The notes: generated by a model from the sequence alone, not told the origin. Positions 1-11,491 are shown, numbered from the stretch's first letter. The stretch is DNA of 64,000 nt from Siphonodentalium dalli (GCA_032622095.1 CP136063.1:119864723-119928722); one strand, 5' to 3'. Numbers and translations: made by a program.

Positions 1-1070
1 CCAGGCTCAATAAACAAGCCAAAAAGAATCAGAAATGGGTTGAATATAAACACCATCAAAACATATGTCGGCGAGAAATGAGAAGAACCTACATAAAGAT
101 CTGTGCTACTAAATAGTCAGTTGACATCGGTCTTCACCAAGGTCACAAGTGAAGGTCCTAAGTTGCTACCATGGACGAAAGATCGCGTCGAAGAACTCGA
201 GATATCGACCGAAGGCGTGGAAAATCTTTTCAGAGACACAAAGGCATATAATGCGTCAGATCCAGACTAGCTACCAAACCTCCAGACTAGCTACAAAACC
301 AAGTCCTAAAAAATCTGCTAGGTCTAAAGCACCTGGTCTTACCTACATCTTCAGACAGTCACTAAAAATGGAGATCTACCACACGATTGGTTTGATGCAA
401 ACATCGCTCCAGTCTTCAAAAAAGGTGACGTCCACAGAACTGAAAATTACCGACCAATATCCCTCACATCAATCTGCTGCAAAATACTAGAACACATCAT
501 ATGCAGACATCTCTTGAATCATCTTGAGAAACACTCTGTACTCAACAATCTCAACCATGGCTTTTGATCAGGGTTCTCCTGTACCTTCCAACTCCTGACA
601 ACACCAGAGGACCTATTTAGATCACTAGACAACACATTTCAAACCGATATCGCCTTCCTCGACTTTCCGAAAGCATTCGATACTGTCCCTCACAACAAGC
701 TCCTACAGAAGGCCCGAGCCACGGTATCACCGGACCTATTCTAACATGGTAAGGAGGAGTCACCATCGAAGGATCCTGCTCACCATAATAATTATGTCCC
801 TGTGGAATCCGGCGTACCAAAAGGAACTATCTTGTGTCCTTTACTATGCTTGTTCCACATAAATGACTTACCAAACTGCGCCCCCTTCCAAGTGCGGTTG
901 TTTGCCGATGACTGTTTGCTATACCGGGAAGTGAAGAACCAGAAGGACCGTAACATCCTACAGAAAAGACCTTTATGCACGCGATGAATGGGCTGATACA
1001 TGGGCATGAAATCTAACGCCAAAACAATGCTACATAATGAACATCCGTCAAAAGACACCATGCAATCGAA
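1..1070 (+). pseudogene. Decayed non-LTR retrotransposon (LINE) reverse transcriptase
   Basis: Reading across several frames gives recognisable blocks of a CR1/Jockey-type reverse transcriptase. These are a thumb-side IAPVFKKGD stretch near 405-430, NYRPISLTSICCKILEH near 445-495, a degraded LDFPKAFDTVPHNKLLQK block near 657-706, SGVPKGTILCPLL near 808-845, and the catalytic box FADDCLLYR at 901-927. Sequence before position 400 resembles the linker between endonuclease and RT. Stops and frameshifts interrupt every block, and the loop between the palm motifs is shortened, so it cannot make an active enzyme. The copy runs off the left edge, so its 5' end is unknown, and similarity fades after about 1070. 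The family call comes from motif order and wording, and the exact clade is not resolved. Confidence 0.85.
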
Positions 1071-1860
1071 CGTGACGTCATGTTGGCGCTCCTCCAGTAT
1101 ATGAATGGAGAGCCCTTTTGAATTTCTATGCAGATTGGTTGAGGCGCATTGAAATTGGTGTATGTTAATGGAGTGGGCACCCTGCCCACTATGAAATTCC
1201 AATCCGAACCAAAAATATCAAAGCTAAGAGCAAAGTTTTGTTTTTGTTTTGGCAATCGGCAAAAGCTGTGTTCAACTGCGATGTACCATTAATATCTGAT
1301 GGGCTATTATCGCCCGATGGGTGATTCCTATTATGGGAACATCACTAATACTGATTTACAACATTACTAACATCATGCATATAATAGGTGTCTATAATAT
1401 AGTAGAAACATCCTGGGCAAACCTCAGGGTATAGGGCACACTTGGTTCAAACTTCCAATGCCGCAACGTGGGAATGATGCCGATGCTCATTCTCAACCAC
1501 GGTTCTGTATAATGTATCAGTGGACTCGGTGTGCGATGAACGCGCACATAAGGCAACCATTCGATGGAAAAAACACACAGTTGAGCATTTCTGTGTTACT
1601 TGTTGGAAAGAAAAATGAGAAAACAATTCCCACCAGAGAGTGTTCTCTGGTTGCCCATACCCGGTCAATAGATGACTATAAAATACTCCGAAGTTATCTG
1701 AAATTAAACTCAACCCTTTGTCCAAGTGCTGTTTTCCTGAATATTTAATAATGACAAATTCTAAAAATATTCTGAGTATAATGAATCAAGTGACGTAGTT
1801 TCTGTCACACAAAATTATGAAATTAAAGAATACGCTCTTGCCAGTATAAAAACCCCGAAA
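1071..1860. other. Stretch with no recognisable gene
   Basis: AT-rich sequence between the LINE remnant and the DIRS-like element. An open frame of 96 codons at 1458-1748 has no motif I recognise and the opposite strand is equally open, so I do not call it a gene. It could hold the 5' terminal repeat or gag-like part of the downstream DIRS element, but no terminal repeat pair was identified. Confidence 0.4.
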
Positions 1861-2109
1861 CAGAAATGCCAGCTGATTCCGAGATATCTAACTTTGGACT
1901 GCAAACAGTAAGCTCTGAATCTCTAAAGTCTGAGTTAGATACAGACACAATATACCCAAATGTTTTGTCTAAATTGAATATTTATGAGGCAGAAGTAGAA
2001 TCCCGGAACAGCCTCAAATTATTGATTATACTTGTCATATACAACATACTAGTTTGAACAATGTTAATTTGAGTCATGATTTGATAGCTGACCACAATCG
2101 CATTCTCGC

Positions 2110-3635
2110 ATATAATGACGAATGTCTCCAAATCCCAGTGAAAATTGGACTCAACATTCAGAATATTAAAATTATGCTAGAATTTTATGAAGATGTAACT
2201 TTCTTGAATTTGGTTCTCAATTGGGATTACTAAGACTCAAGATATTGTGAATCATGCAATATCTAATCAGAAAGGGGCTCGGGCGGGAGTTCCCATGTCA
2301 GTTGGATCAGTTCATTGTGTCATAGATTGAACAAAATTCTCAGTTCATTGTGCCAGAAATTGAACAGAATTCTATCATTGGGCATTTCAAATCAAACCCA
2401 TTTATGGTAACTTTGATTATTAATCCTCTTCATACAGTTCAAAAAAAAGGTACCAGCGAGAGGCGAGTAATAATTGACCTTAGCTTCCCTAAAGGTCATT
2501 CTGTCAATGAGAGAATCCCAAAGGATTCTTATCTTGGTGAGAATATAAATCTTCAATATCCCTTCGTTGATAGCTTAGTTCAGATAGCTAAGTTAACGAT
2601 AAAATGCTGTAAGCTGTTTTCAAAGGACAAATTTACATAGTTCTAGATGAGTTTCATTTAGTTGCATTCAATGGCGCACATTCAAATGGCGTAATCAATC
2701 TGTTGCGATAAAAGTTCTGAGTGTGGGATTGAGGTCAGCAGCATATATTTACCAAATATTAACAAATGCAGTTGCTTACATATGATTACAAAGAATTGTC
2801 TAATAGTAAATTACTTGGTGGTTTAGCTGGTACTGATCTAGCAGAGCAAGCTTACAATACATCGGGTGACGTTTTACCAACGTGGTGTTTGACAGCGTCG
2901 GATCATAAAGTCACCCTCCATCAATGGCTATGGTATTTCTGGGGGTCAAATTCGACTCTGTCAAGCTTACATTGGATGTAACAGAAGAAAGAGTTTCCGA
3001 AAAATTATGTTGGCTTTCTAAATCATCTGCATCTCTCAAGGGGGTAAAGTAACTTCATTTCATCTTGTGTTAGACCAGGACGTATTTTTGTCTCCAAGAT
3101 CGTGGCATGGCTTATGACCTTTAATTATGAGTCAACCAAAGAACTGGCCATTCCGTCTCATGTGATTAAAGACTTACTATGGTGGGCTCTGTTTTTGCCA
3201 CCGTACAGTGGCATTTCAGTGATGGCATTTGAGGAGTTGTGTAAACCAGATGAACTTATTCCATCCGATTCTACTTTACGTCCATCTGGTGGATTTCTAT
3301 GGACCATATTTTTTCGTGCCAAATTTTCAAATGAGGGAAATGTCAATAGTCACATCAATGAGCATGAAATGTTAAGCATTGTAATCTACTTAAAGCTTTG
3401 GTCTCCGCTTTTAATTGGAAAGCGGATCCTGATAAACTGTGATAATAACTCGTCGGTTTACGATCTTAATAAAGGCTCTACACGGAATATATTTCTGCAG
3501 GCTTGTCTCAGGGAAATGTTGTATTGGGCAGCAAAATTCCAATTTGAAATTCGTGCTCAGCACATAAGTGGGGTTAACAATAGGCAAGCTGATTACCACT
3601 CCAGATGGCACGAAGGAGAGGCGCATAGAAATTAA
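2110..3635 (+). pseudogene. DIRS-type reverse transcriptase / RNase H remnant
   Basis: Visible blocks, in order: NIQNIKIMLEFYEDVTFL and AISNQKGARAGVP (2150-2300, domain entry); RRVIIDLSFPKGHSVNERIP with KDSYLGENI (about 2462-2550, the finger/palm signature of DIRS RTs); FLGVKFDSVKLTLDVTEERVSEKL (about 2935-3010, end of RT); and an RNase H-like part in an intact 177-codon frame at 3102-3635. The RNase H part includes LINCDNNSSVYDLNKGSTR, FLQACLREMLYWAAKFQFEI and HISGVNNRQADYHSRWH. The region that should contain the YLDD catalytic box (about 2640-2900) is scrambled, with frames changing at least twice. The product would copy the element RNA into DNA. This copy is inactive. Confidence 0.85.
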
Positions 3636-3739
3636 CTCTGGAAGTGCTCGGTTGAACGGAATATGAAAATGAATGAAGTATTTGTAGATAAGGAAATCTT
3701 TAGTTTTACACATGATTAGCAACGTCTTAGATGTTTATT

Positions 3740-4850
3740 TTCCTTTTAGGGTTTTCGACACAAATTTCACAATTTCGAGCATGTAGCTAAAGTTTCAAAG
3801 TCTAAAGCCTTTGCAGTTGGCACACACAAGAACCATCTAATTCAATGGAAGTCTTATTTTTTCTGTCTTTACTTTGGAATAGAGCCTTTTCCTGTTAGTT
3901 TAGAAGTCATACTATTATTCGTTCAATTTCTTATCAGAAGCTTTAAGACATTTGAGGCTATAACAACTAAATCCATGTTTCTTTGATTCAAATGAATTGT
4001 CTTTACTTTATCGAGGTTTTGTGGCCTCGGTGGTTCAGTCGGTTAAGGGTACAACTCCAAGCCGTCTCGTCGCCAAGCGCTGGCGATTCGGGTTCAAATC
4101 CATATGTTTCCATCGTGGACTTTGTAACTCGAAATCATCATCTGTTTATCAGCCATTGAAGTCACTGCTAGGTGTGGATTTTCTCCACCACTAAGACTAG
4201 CAATATCTTGATATGGCCTTAGTTGCTGAAAGCGACATTAAACCCCAATCAACCAATGAAGGTTCGCCGTGTACGTCGAGCCCTGCCCATGACTGCTTTA
4301 ATTTTGGCGAAAATTTATGTGCACACAGATCAAAATAATCCTTCTCATGTCACCCTTTGGAGTCTTTTCTTATTGACCTTCTTTCTTTGAGTCATATTAT
4401 TTGCAGATACTGCATCTTCTTTTCATCATGCACGCCAGTGTTTGTAGACAGGTTATCAGATTCTCCACTTTTTGTTATCATTAAATTGCCCAAAACCATT
4501 CAATTCGGCCAACGTATACTTGAGCTCCCAGTTCTTGCTATTCCAAATTCCATACTTTGTCCTATTCAGGCCTGTAATGCCATGTTTTGCTTAAACCGTG
4601 CTAGTATTAAAGACCCTGTCTTTTTTGTAGTTCAAAAGGGATCACTAGGCCAGTCTACTATTTACAATTCCAAAAGTTTTAGATTTTGAGACAACGTTTG
4701 CTTGATATTGGGGAAGACCCTTCTATTTTTGTTTCACATAACTTTCGTAGGCAGGAGCTTCTTGTGCCTTTAATGCTCATGTTCCAAGTGAATTGTGACT
4801 GGTCTAGTGATTGATATAAGCGGTATTTGCATTACTCGTTTTAAATATAG
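3740..4850 (+). pseudogene. DIRS-type tyrosine recombinase remnant
   Basis: The N-terminal core-binding part reads AVGTHKNHLIQWKSYFF and FGIEPFPVSLEVILLFVQFL (about 3814-3945). After the SINE, the catalytic part resumes with VRRVRRALPMTALIL near 4264-4305. It continues with KLPKTIQFGQRILELPVLAI and CPIQACNAM (about 4480-4590), then IGEDPSIFVSHNFRRQELL and CDWSSD near 4705-4815. The SHNFRR block corresponds to the box with the second catalytic arginine of tyrosine recombinases. CDWSS resembles the family's GDWSS segment just before the nucleophile tyrosine, and YKRYL follows. Frameshifts at about 4380 and 4690 break it. In a live element this enzyme integrates the circular cDNA. Confidence 0.8.
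4014..4256 (+). mobile_element. tRNA-derived SINE
   Basis: The head is tRNA-like. An A-box region lies around GGTTCAGTCGGTTAAGGG (about 4030-4048) and a clear B box, GGTTCAAATCC, at about 4091-4101, spaced as in RNA polymerase III internal promoters. A unique body follows, then a 3' tail with GCGACATTAAACCCCAATC and an A-rich end. It interrupts the DIRS recombinase reading. The sequence AGGTT flanks both sides (about 4012 and 4259) and may be a short or degraded target-site duplication. It is not a functional tRNA gene because the acceptor and anticodon arms do not fold properly. A related tail occurs near 63,910. Confidence 0.8.
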
Positions 4851-4870
4851 GTTTGCATGTATTGGCTAAT

Positions 4871-5500
4871 CGCATGAATGTAGCCATTCTGGAATCATAG
4901 ACTTGGTTCTCTCGGGTTTGGGCGGCTTGCATTTAAATTAAATTAGGAAGTATTTGTGTGATCAGTATGTGTAGTTAATTCAAGTCACTGTGTCTGTTTG
5001 TCTATATGTTAATGCATGTTTGCTCCTTGTCATGAGTGTATCTAAATGTATAGCTACGCACGCGTGTGAAAATATTTAGAGCCTATATAAATTATTTATT
5101 TATATCTCCTCCTTTTACTCGAACCCTTTGCTAATTTGTTCTTTAAATTAATTAGCCATGCGGTAACTCGAGTCTTAGCGGTTACATACCTTTTCGTTTA
5201 ATTACTTGTAGTCACTATCAGTTCACCATGACCATTTCTTTGCCATTTCATTGACTCCTTTTGACACCCCCATTTTGCCGCGAAATTTCAATTCATTTGT
5301 AAGAGAATTTCATTAGTGATATTTTTATAAGAGGCTACACACGAACATTTTTCCCACCACCCATCCCTTGTGAAAAATTTATACTGAAATTGTTGCAGCT
5401 TGAAGTTAAATGACTAAAGTTAGGAAGTATTTTTGTATTCAATATGTGTAGTGTGTGTAATTGTCAATGTATTTCTTATCTTTTGTGAACCATACCTTCC
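4871..5500. other. AT-rich stretch, no gene seen
   Basis: No coding motif or repeat structure was recognised between the DIRS remnant and the minisatellite. Confidence 0.4.
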
Positions 5501-5627
5501 AGACTTGTATATACACCCCACACATGACAATTCAACCACTCGCTGTATACCCATATACGCCATCCATGATCATACAGCTACTCCCTGTATACCTATACAC
5601 CCACCAATGCCAGTATACATCCACGAC
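5500..5627. repeat. Minisatellite, left part (about 44-bp units)
   Basis: Degenerate units with a shared core like TGTATACCTATACACCCACC followed by a GACNATACAGCCACTCCC-like half. The same array resumes at 7604 on the far side of the inserted LINE, so both parts were once contiguous. Confidence 0.75.
5618..5627. repeat. Target-site duplication, left copy (CATCCACGAC)
   Basis: Ten bases identical to 7594-7603 directly flank the LINE insertion at 5628-7593. Confidence 0.85.
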
Positions 5628-7593
5628 TATATTCCCGTCTTCTTGGAAAAATGCAAATGTTATACCAATCTTTAAAAAAGGGGACCCCGCTGATAGTGCC
5701 AATTACAGGCCGATTTCATTGTTACCTTGTCTGGCCAAAGTATTTGAAAGATTGGTCCTAAAATATGTTTCCACTTTTTTTAATGAAAATAATCTTATTT
5801 ACGAGCATCAATCCGGCTTCATGGCCGGTCACAGTACAGTTTATCAACTAATTGATATATATCACCACATATGCCAGAACCTAGATAAAGGTCTGTACAC
5901 GTGTTCCATATTTTTTGAAATTTCGAAAGCATTCGAAAGGGTCTGGCATAGGGGGCTAATATATAAATTGCAGCAATATGGGATTGCAGGAAAACTTTTG
6001 AACTGGTTTCAAGATTACTTAGTAAATAGACGACAAAGAGTCCTGGTAAACAATACTTACTCTAAATTTGAAATTATACCATCCGGAGTGCCCCAAGGGT
6101 CCATAATGGGGCCTTTTCTCTTCTTAATTTATATAAACGATCTGCCCAACAATCTCTGCTCTAAAGCTCGAATGTACGCCGACGACACCTGCATCACTGC
6201 TTCTCACTATGACCTACAATCCCTAGCTAGACAACTCAACAATGATCTCGAAATCGTATCACAATGGGCCAACAACTGGCTTGTAAAATTTAACCCAGCA
6301 AAGACCAAAGCTATGTCATTTTCCCTAACTAACAAAGACCAGGCCCCAAAACTATTTTTCGAAAACCAAGAAATAACCTTCATTAAATCGCATAGACACC
6401 TCGGTCTCGATATCCAAGCAAATTTGAATTGGAATGATCACATTGAAAATATCTGTCGACGAGTATCAGGGAGACTATCCCAACTCAGAAAATTTAAATA
6501 CAGTATCGACAGAAAGACGCTTGAAAAAATCTACAATACTTATATTTTGCCTATAATGGACTATTCTGATATTGTCTGGGCGAACGCACCAAAATACTTG
6601 ACTGATAAACTTGAAAGACTTCATAAAGAAGCTGCCAGAATTGTAACGGGACTAAACCGATCGGTATCCGATAAAGACCTACTCCTAGAAATCGGCTGGC
6701 CCACGCTCAGTAATAGACGCGAACATCATCAGTTACATTACATATATAAAATTACTAACAACCTTGCACCAAACTACTTATCAACTATCTTACCTCCTCG
6801 TGCTGGCAATGTCTCGAGATACTCAAAGCGGAACCCTGGAAACTTTAATTGTTACTTCTGTCACACAGAACATTTAAAAAAATCCTTCCTACCCTTTATG
6901 ACACAATCATGGAATAAGCTTCCAATTATCGTAACTGATACGTTTAACCTAAAAGAATTTAAGGTCAATCTTAGTTTTATAGATTTGACCCTAAAACCAC
7001 CTCCTTATTTTCAAACTGGGAGTCGGAAAGAAAATATAATTCATTCTAAAATTCGCAACGGTTGCAGTGAACTTCGCTTAGATATGTATGATAACTTTAT
7101 AGCCGAAAGCCCGGTGTGTAGTTGTGGCACAGAGATCGAGGATGCCTTTCACTTCTTTTTCGAATGTCCGTTGTTCCGACCGCAAAGAACTAAATTATAT
7201 GATAGACTAGATGAGTATGCTTTCACAATAGTAGACGTAAACCACTTCCTCCGAGGCGCCCCAAGCATTCCACAGCATCGAAACCAGCTACTCTTTTACA
7301 TTGTACAAAAATATATAACAGAAAGTAAACGTTTCACTTAACGAATAAAAATCGTAAACAACTTACGGCACGGCATGGCATGATATCTACAGGAGAGGAC
7401 CTCAGGACCGGTATAACATCAATCACCAGACATCATCATCAACATTCTTATTATTACATGTACATTATATCTGTTAATCATCTTGTTTAAACATTTGTGT
7501 AAATATTGTCGGGAGAGGGGCCACCTTAAGTTGTTATAACTTGTCCCCCAATCCCTTGTAAACTGAGTTACAATAAATATGTTTAAACTAAAC
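5628..7593 (+). mobile_element. 5'-truncated LINE (RT half and 3' UTR)
   Basis: Bounded by a perfect 10-bp target-site duplication. It starts inside ORF2 just upstream of the RT domain (FPSSWKNANVIPIFKKGD), so the endonuclease and any ORF1 are missing. This is the usual outcome of incomplete target-primed reverse transcription. The 3' UTR contains a GGGAGAGGGG...TTGTCCCCCAAT segment, and the element ends in an AATAAATATG-type tail rather than long poly(A). A related 3' end on the minus strand lies at about 10,735-10,800, so the family is multicopy. The unbroken coding frame suggests a fairly young insertion. Confidence 0.9.
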
Positions 7594-7603
7594 CATCCAC
7601 GAC
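7594..7603. repeat. Target-site duplication, right copy
   Basis: Matches 5618-5627 and marks the 3' end of the LINE. Confidence 0.85.
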
Positions 7604-8060
7604 ATATATAAATATACATGCACATTGCACATAGTCATTCGTCCACCCCCTATTGTATCCATATACCCAACCCATACAGACATTGTATACAAGTACACCA
7701 CCTATGACAATACAGCCATCCAATGTACACCTGTACATCCCATCGTCACCATACATTCACTCCATATATACATAAAAAACATAGAGATGACCATGTAGCT
7801 ACTCTCGGTATATCCACACACCGCAGCCACATCGTGTATACCCGTACATCCACGCATAACCAATCAACCATAGTCACTCCCTGTAAACCTATTCACCTCA
7901 CACATGACCATACAGCCACTACTAAGTCTTGTATACATATACATCTCACAATTGACACCACTCATGATCAATTAGTCTTTCCTTGTATATATATTCACAT
8001 CACTCATGACTCCATTTATACCTATTCACGTCACATATGGTCATACAGTAACTCTCGGGC
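7604..8060. repeat. Minisatellite, right part (about 44-bp units)
   Basis: About ten degenerate units, each with TGTATACCnnTACAC-like and CATGACCATACAGCCACT-like halves, continuing the array interrupted at 5627. The 126-codon open frame here is repeat sequence and has no protein character. Confidence 0.75.
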
Positions 8061-8555
8061 TGCCATCTTGGCCACAATCTTGTATCAAGTTGATCAAGTT
8101 TAACCATAATGAGCCAGAATAGCCACAGATTGTGGTTCATATCAGTTCCTTTTCAAAGTTCTGCCCATTTCCTAAAAAAAAATGTGGCCAGAATCACAAA
8201 AGAGGTTTTCAGCAAAATGCCATACTGCAACTTTAAAACGAATGTGTCATGCCTCATAAGGAACTGGGATAACCAGATATAATATTTAGTTGTCAGTTAA
8301 TCACCTAACATGCATAATAACCAAGTGAGTCACAATTTGCTAGCTTTTCGGAACAGCAGAGAATAATGCTCCGGATATATGTGAAAAACTGTTTACCCAA
8401 GTTTGTTGGCATTATTGAAGCCATATTGAGTAATTTGGTCTACAAACACCTTAGTGTGACACATTTAAAATAGATCAAAACAATAGACACCTTTCATACC
8501 AAAGTTAGTAAGATCAGATTATGATATAGTTTGTTATGCTCTTATTTATAATTCT
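8061..8555. other. No gene seen
   Basis: AT-rich sequence without recognisable motifs. Confidence 0.35.
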
Positions 8556-8559
8556 GTTA

Positions 8560-9170
8560 TATAATTTCCACAAATTGCTCTATATTTATTGGGGTCACTC
8601 ATATCGCCTTTCTTGTAAATTTGTTTGAGTCTTGATTCACAGTCCATTTTCTTGGACAATGAGAAGCAAGTGCAATATTGAGACGTTAATACAAGAGAAT
8701 GTGTGACGTCTTCAATAACAATAGGAACGATCGTTTTAAGTAATTCATTTTTATACCATCTATGCCGGGAGATATTTTGTTTTTAATTTATCGCACCGCG
8801 CGATAATTTCGCTTTGTGTCATTTTGTGAATTATCTAGATTGTTCGCAATCGACAGCTTATCTTTTCTCAATGCATAACCGTTTGTATATTTCCATATTT
8901 TCACGACAATATGACCCGTCGAAAAACTCGAAATCAGAGGTTAAGACTGTCATAGTCAGATTGCTTGGTCGCTCTTATAGGTTGAATAATGTTCCAAAAT
9001 TCACTCGGGTCACGAGTTTCCGGAGAAGTTAATGGGTCCTCTAACGATTTGTGAAACGACTTAGGTTTATGTGTTATTTCTCTTTTGTATAGGCCTTTTT
9101 CGTTGTTTGAAACTTGCTTACAATGAATTGTCATAGGATTTGTTTTTCATATATATGCATGCGTAATCGC
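8560..9170 (-). pseudogene. Antisense LINE ORF2 remnant (linker and start of RT)
   Basis: Read on the minus strand, 9134-8934 gives a linker-like sequence containing DPSEFWNII, a wording common just upstream of the RT domain in LINE ORF2. Further on, at about 8790-8735, comes KNKISPGIDGIKMNYLK, the finger motif of the RT. Near 8620-8580 is a degraded YKKGDMSDPNNY-like block. Stops and frameshifts separate these parts and the catalytic box is absent, so this is a 3'-less dead fragment. It is a different family from the LINE at 5628-7593, judged by these motifs. Confidence 0.7.
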
Positions 9171-9612
9171 TTTCATGTAAGATTTGAGGGTTTTGCATTT
9201 GTTGCCGAACCAGATATAATTGTCTTTTCCTGGCGTGTTTATGACTTGGCATCCATTTCGAAGCTTTGATATTTATGTCAGCATATATTGGTGATAATTT
9301 TCAATCGCACTATCAGTTCCATGTTCATTGTTTTCGTAGATGTCTAATCTGAAATGCATTTGCTTATTTTCAATTTCCTTAGTCATCAGAGCTGATACAG
9401 CATTCTGACAACTTTATAGGGTCAATTTACAAAAATGTTGAAATTTTAATAGGATAATTGAATTGAATTTGTTAGTCAGTTGAAATTTCACTCTCAAAAA
9501 ACAATAAGAAAGCGAACGCGACTAATTAAAATCCCCGCCATTGTTATGAAATGTTGATTCCCCGAGTGGACTTTAAACGCACATGGGAGATCCTTGGTAA
9601 TCTTCTTGGATC
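9171..9612. other. No gene seen
   Basis: AT-rich sequence between the antisense LINE and the inverted-repeat element. Confidence 0.35.
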
Positions 9613-10379
9613 CCCAGAGGCGTTATTTCGCTAAAATCCGATTCAGATTCTGGATTCAGATTACAGATTGGTCCCCGTACGACTTGGTTCGGCAAAAGAA
9701 CAGACCAGAAATTGGCAGAATCAGTAAACGAACAGACCGTAATCTCAATTTCGTGGTAATCCGATTGGGATTCGGATTCCGATTACAGACTCAAATGTTC
9801 GTAATGTAAACAAACCGAGATTTCGCCACCTCAGAGTTTAAAAACACAATAAAACATAAGAATCCGTCTCTTGTGTACAAATTATTGCAGAATATAAACG
9901 ATCTATATCAAAGAATTTTAAATGCGGAGACAAATTTGTTTTATTGAATGTAAACTGGGAGAATATTACTGAAATTAGCCAAATAATAACGCTATTGATA
10001 GTAACGCTGGGGGAGCACTTCGGTTGATGGCGAAGCAATTGCAAATCATTGTTGATTGTCACTTTCATATGTCCATTTCATAATTCCATCCTTAAAATAC
10101 CGCCCGAACGCATGTCGATTTCGAATTCGGCGGATACGTCACCATTGACCGAATTCATTATGAACCTGCATGGATATGTCTTCTGCTGTGTTCGTTATTA
10201 TAATGTTTCTTCTTATTCAAGAAATAGTAGGATTATATGGTATCGATGGATTATCAGATACACGTATGTACTATCATCTAGTCTTAAAGTTATAGCAATT
10301 TCATGTTTAACATGTTTTGTTTCGTTAAATGCAGTCGTTTTGCACAATAGTCTCTGTATAGACAACAGACACATGTTCT

Positions 10380-11094
10380 AGGGACGTGGCTAGAAGTTTC
10401 CTCAAATTTCCGGCCAACTGCACCCCCCCCCCCCCCCATTGAACCAAACATCAATCTCACAGGTTCGCAGAATTAAATTTGCTCCCCTTGGAAAATTCCA
10501 ATCTGACAAACACTAAGATTGGAAAATTACCAACTTTTACTGGTTGAAAAAAATCAAACAATGAGAACAATGCCAACCTATATATGGTGTCAAATTAATG
10601 TCCAACTAATGTTGTGTCATGCATGAAATTTCCGACTGCTGGAATGTACCAAAGTTTAGTTTAGATATATTTAGTTCAAATATATGTCAAATTTAGATAA
10701 CACATGATATATAACACATACATTTGTTTATACATACAAAGGAATTGGGGGACAAGTACTGACTCACTTAAGGGTACCCCCTCTCCCATATGTTATTACA
10801 CTGAAAAAATAAATAATTAGTAATGGCAAAGCAACATGACTACCAAAACAAGTTGAACATATATACAGATCACTGGACACCCCTCTCCCGAGTTAGTCAT
10901 AAGTTTGTATATGTATTTATTTAAAATCGGGTTTGTTTGTTGCGTTTGTTGGCTTGTACGTATCATTATTTGAAACAGTTAGTCAAAATAATCCTGAGTT
11001 TCCTCACGTATGAATGACTGCACAGCTTAGCAAATTGTACCAAAGTTCGGGGTGGGGGTCGAGACACACAATCAACCCCTGTCGTTACGTCCCT
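10380..11094. mobile_element. Nested TIR element of the AGGGACGTGGC family
   Basis: The ends are AGGGACGTGGCTAGAAG (10,380) and its complement CCCCTGTCGTTACGTCCCT (ending 11,094). GTTC occurs next to both ends and may be a short target-site duplication. A C-homopolymer lies at about 10,423-10,437. The interior repeats phrases such as TTGGAAAATTNCCAAC. Single termini of this family recur at 41,563, 57,590 and 59,876. No coding region is seen, so it is probably non-autonomous. Confidence 0.6.
10735..10800 (-). mobile_element. LINE 3'-UTR fragment
   Basis: The reverse complement matches the 3' UTR of the LINE at 5628-7593 around its GGGAGAGGGG, CCTTAAG and TTGTCCCCCAAT blocks. It lies inside the nested TIR element, so it inserted after that element. 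Confidence 0.65.
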
Positions 11095-11491
11095 GTTCAA
11101 CTGACAAGTTTCGTGTGTTCTTCACAGCATCTTCGGTATTTGATTCAGGAGGCCTAGAGCTGTTACGTTTAGATATGCTTGCCATCATCAATAAACACAC
11201 TTTAACTTGAAAAAAAGATGCGATTAAGTCGGATTGGCAGCAAATTATGTGCCGTGTATATACACATAGAAGAAAAGCATGACTTTCACAACAAACATGA
11301 ACTTTATAAATATAAGATACAAATGATACTTGTGTCAAATACATGAGCCATGTTTGACGCTGGGAGAACATTAAACATAGTTTCGGAGACCACGTGGATT
11401 TCAAAATCTGACCTAGAATCGGGAATTAGCCCCGCCCCCGTAATCGGCTTCGGATTCTCAATCCGGATTTTAGCGAAATTACGACTCTGGG

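Larger units (their letters stand above)
1866..4870 (+). mobile_element. Degenerate DIRS-like (tyrosine recombinase) retrotransposon, interrupted by a SINE
   Basis: The order RT, RNase H, tyrosine recombinase on one strand is diagnostic of DIRS/Ngaro-type retrotransposons. These integrate with a recombinase rather than a DDE integrase. A short open frame at 1866-2057 may be the tail of a gag-like ORF, though this is weak. The RT/RNase H part lies at about 2110-3635 and the recombinase at about 3740-4850. The recombinase is split by a tRNA-derived SINE at 4014-4256. Multiple stops and frameshifts show the element is dead. I could not identify the split terminal repeats or internal complementary region typical of DIRS elements, so the outer limits are set by coding similarity only. 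Confidence 0.8.
5461..7341 (+). pseudogene. LINE reverse transcriptase frame, fused upstream to minisatellite codons
   Basis: A 626-codon open frame. The first about 56 codons are translated minisatellite and are not part of the retrotransposon protein. LINE protein begins at 5629. RT motifs are intact: NYRPISLLPCLAKVFERLV (about 5701-5757), EHQSGFMAGHSTVYQL, ISKAFERVWHRGLI, SGVPQGSIMGPFLFLIYIND, catalytic MYADDT (about 6171-6188), and RHLGLDIQANLNWNDHI. The C-terminal extension carries a CSCGTEIEDAFHFFFECPLF Cys/His cluster (about 7117-7176), common in Jockey/CR1/L2-superfamily ORF2 proteins. The usual aspartate of the FLDFSKAFD-type box is replaced (FFEISKAFERV), so one palm acidic residue may be lost. 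The enzyme would copy element RNA at the chromosomal nick. Without its endonuclease it is not autonomous. The stop is at 7339-7341. Confidence 0.88.
9613..11491. mobile_element. TIR element (CCCAGAG ends), no coding capacity seen
   Basis: The left end starts CCCAGAGGCGTTATTTCGCT and continues into AAAATCCGATT. The right end is its reverse complement with few differences (AGCGAAATTACGACTCTGGG, ending 11,491). This gives inverted repeats of roughly 35-45 bp about 1.9 kb apart. The interior holds a second TIR element at 10,380-11,094 but no transposase motif. A superfamily cannot be assigned, because no convincing target-site duplication was found. Confidence 0.6.

Noticed and set aside
4014-4105. 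Functional tRNA gene
   Set aside because: A and B boxes exist, but the cloverleaf and acceptor pairing fail and a SINE body and tail follow.
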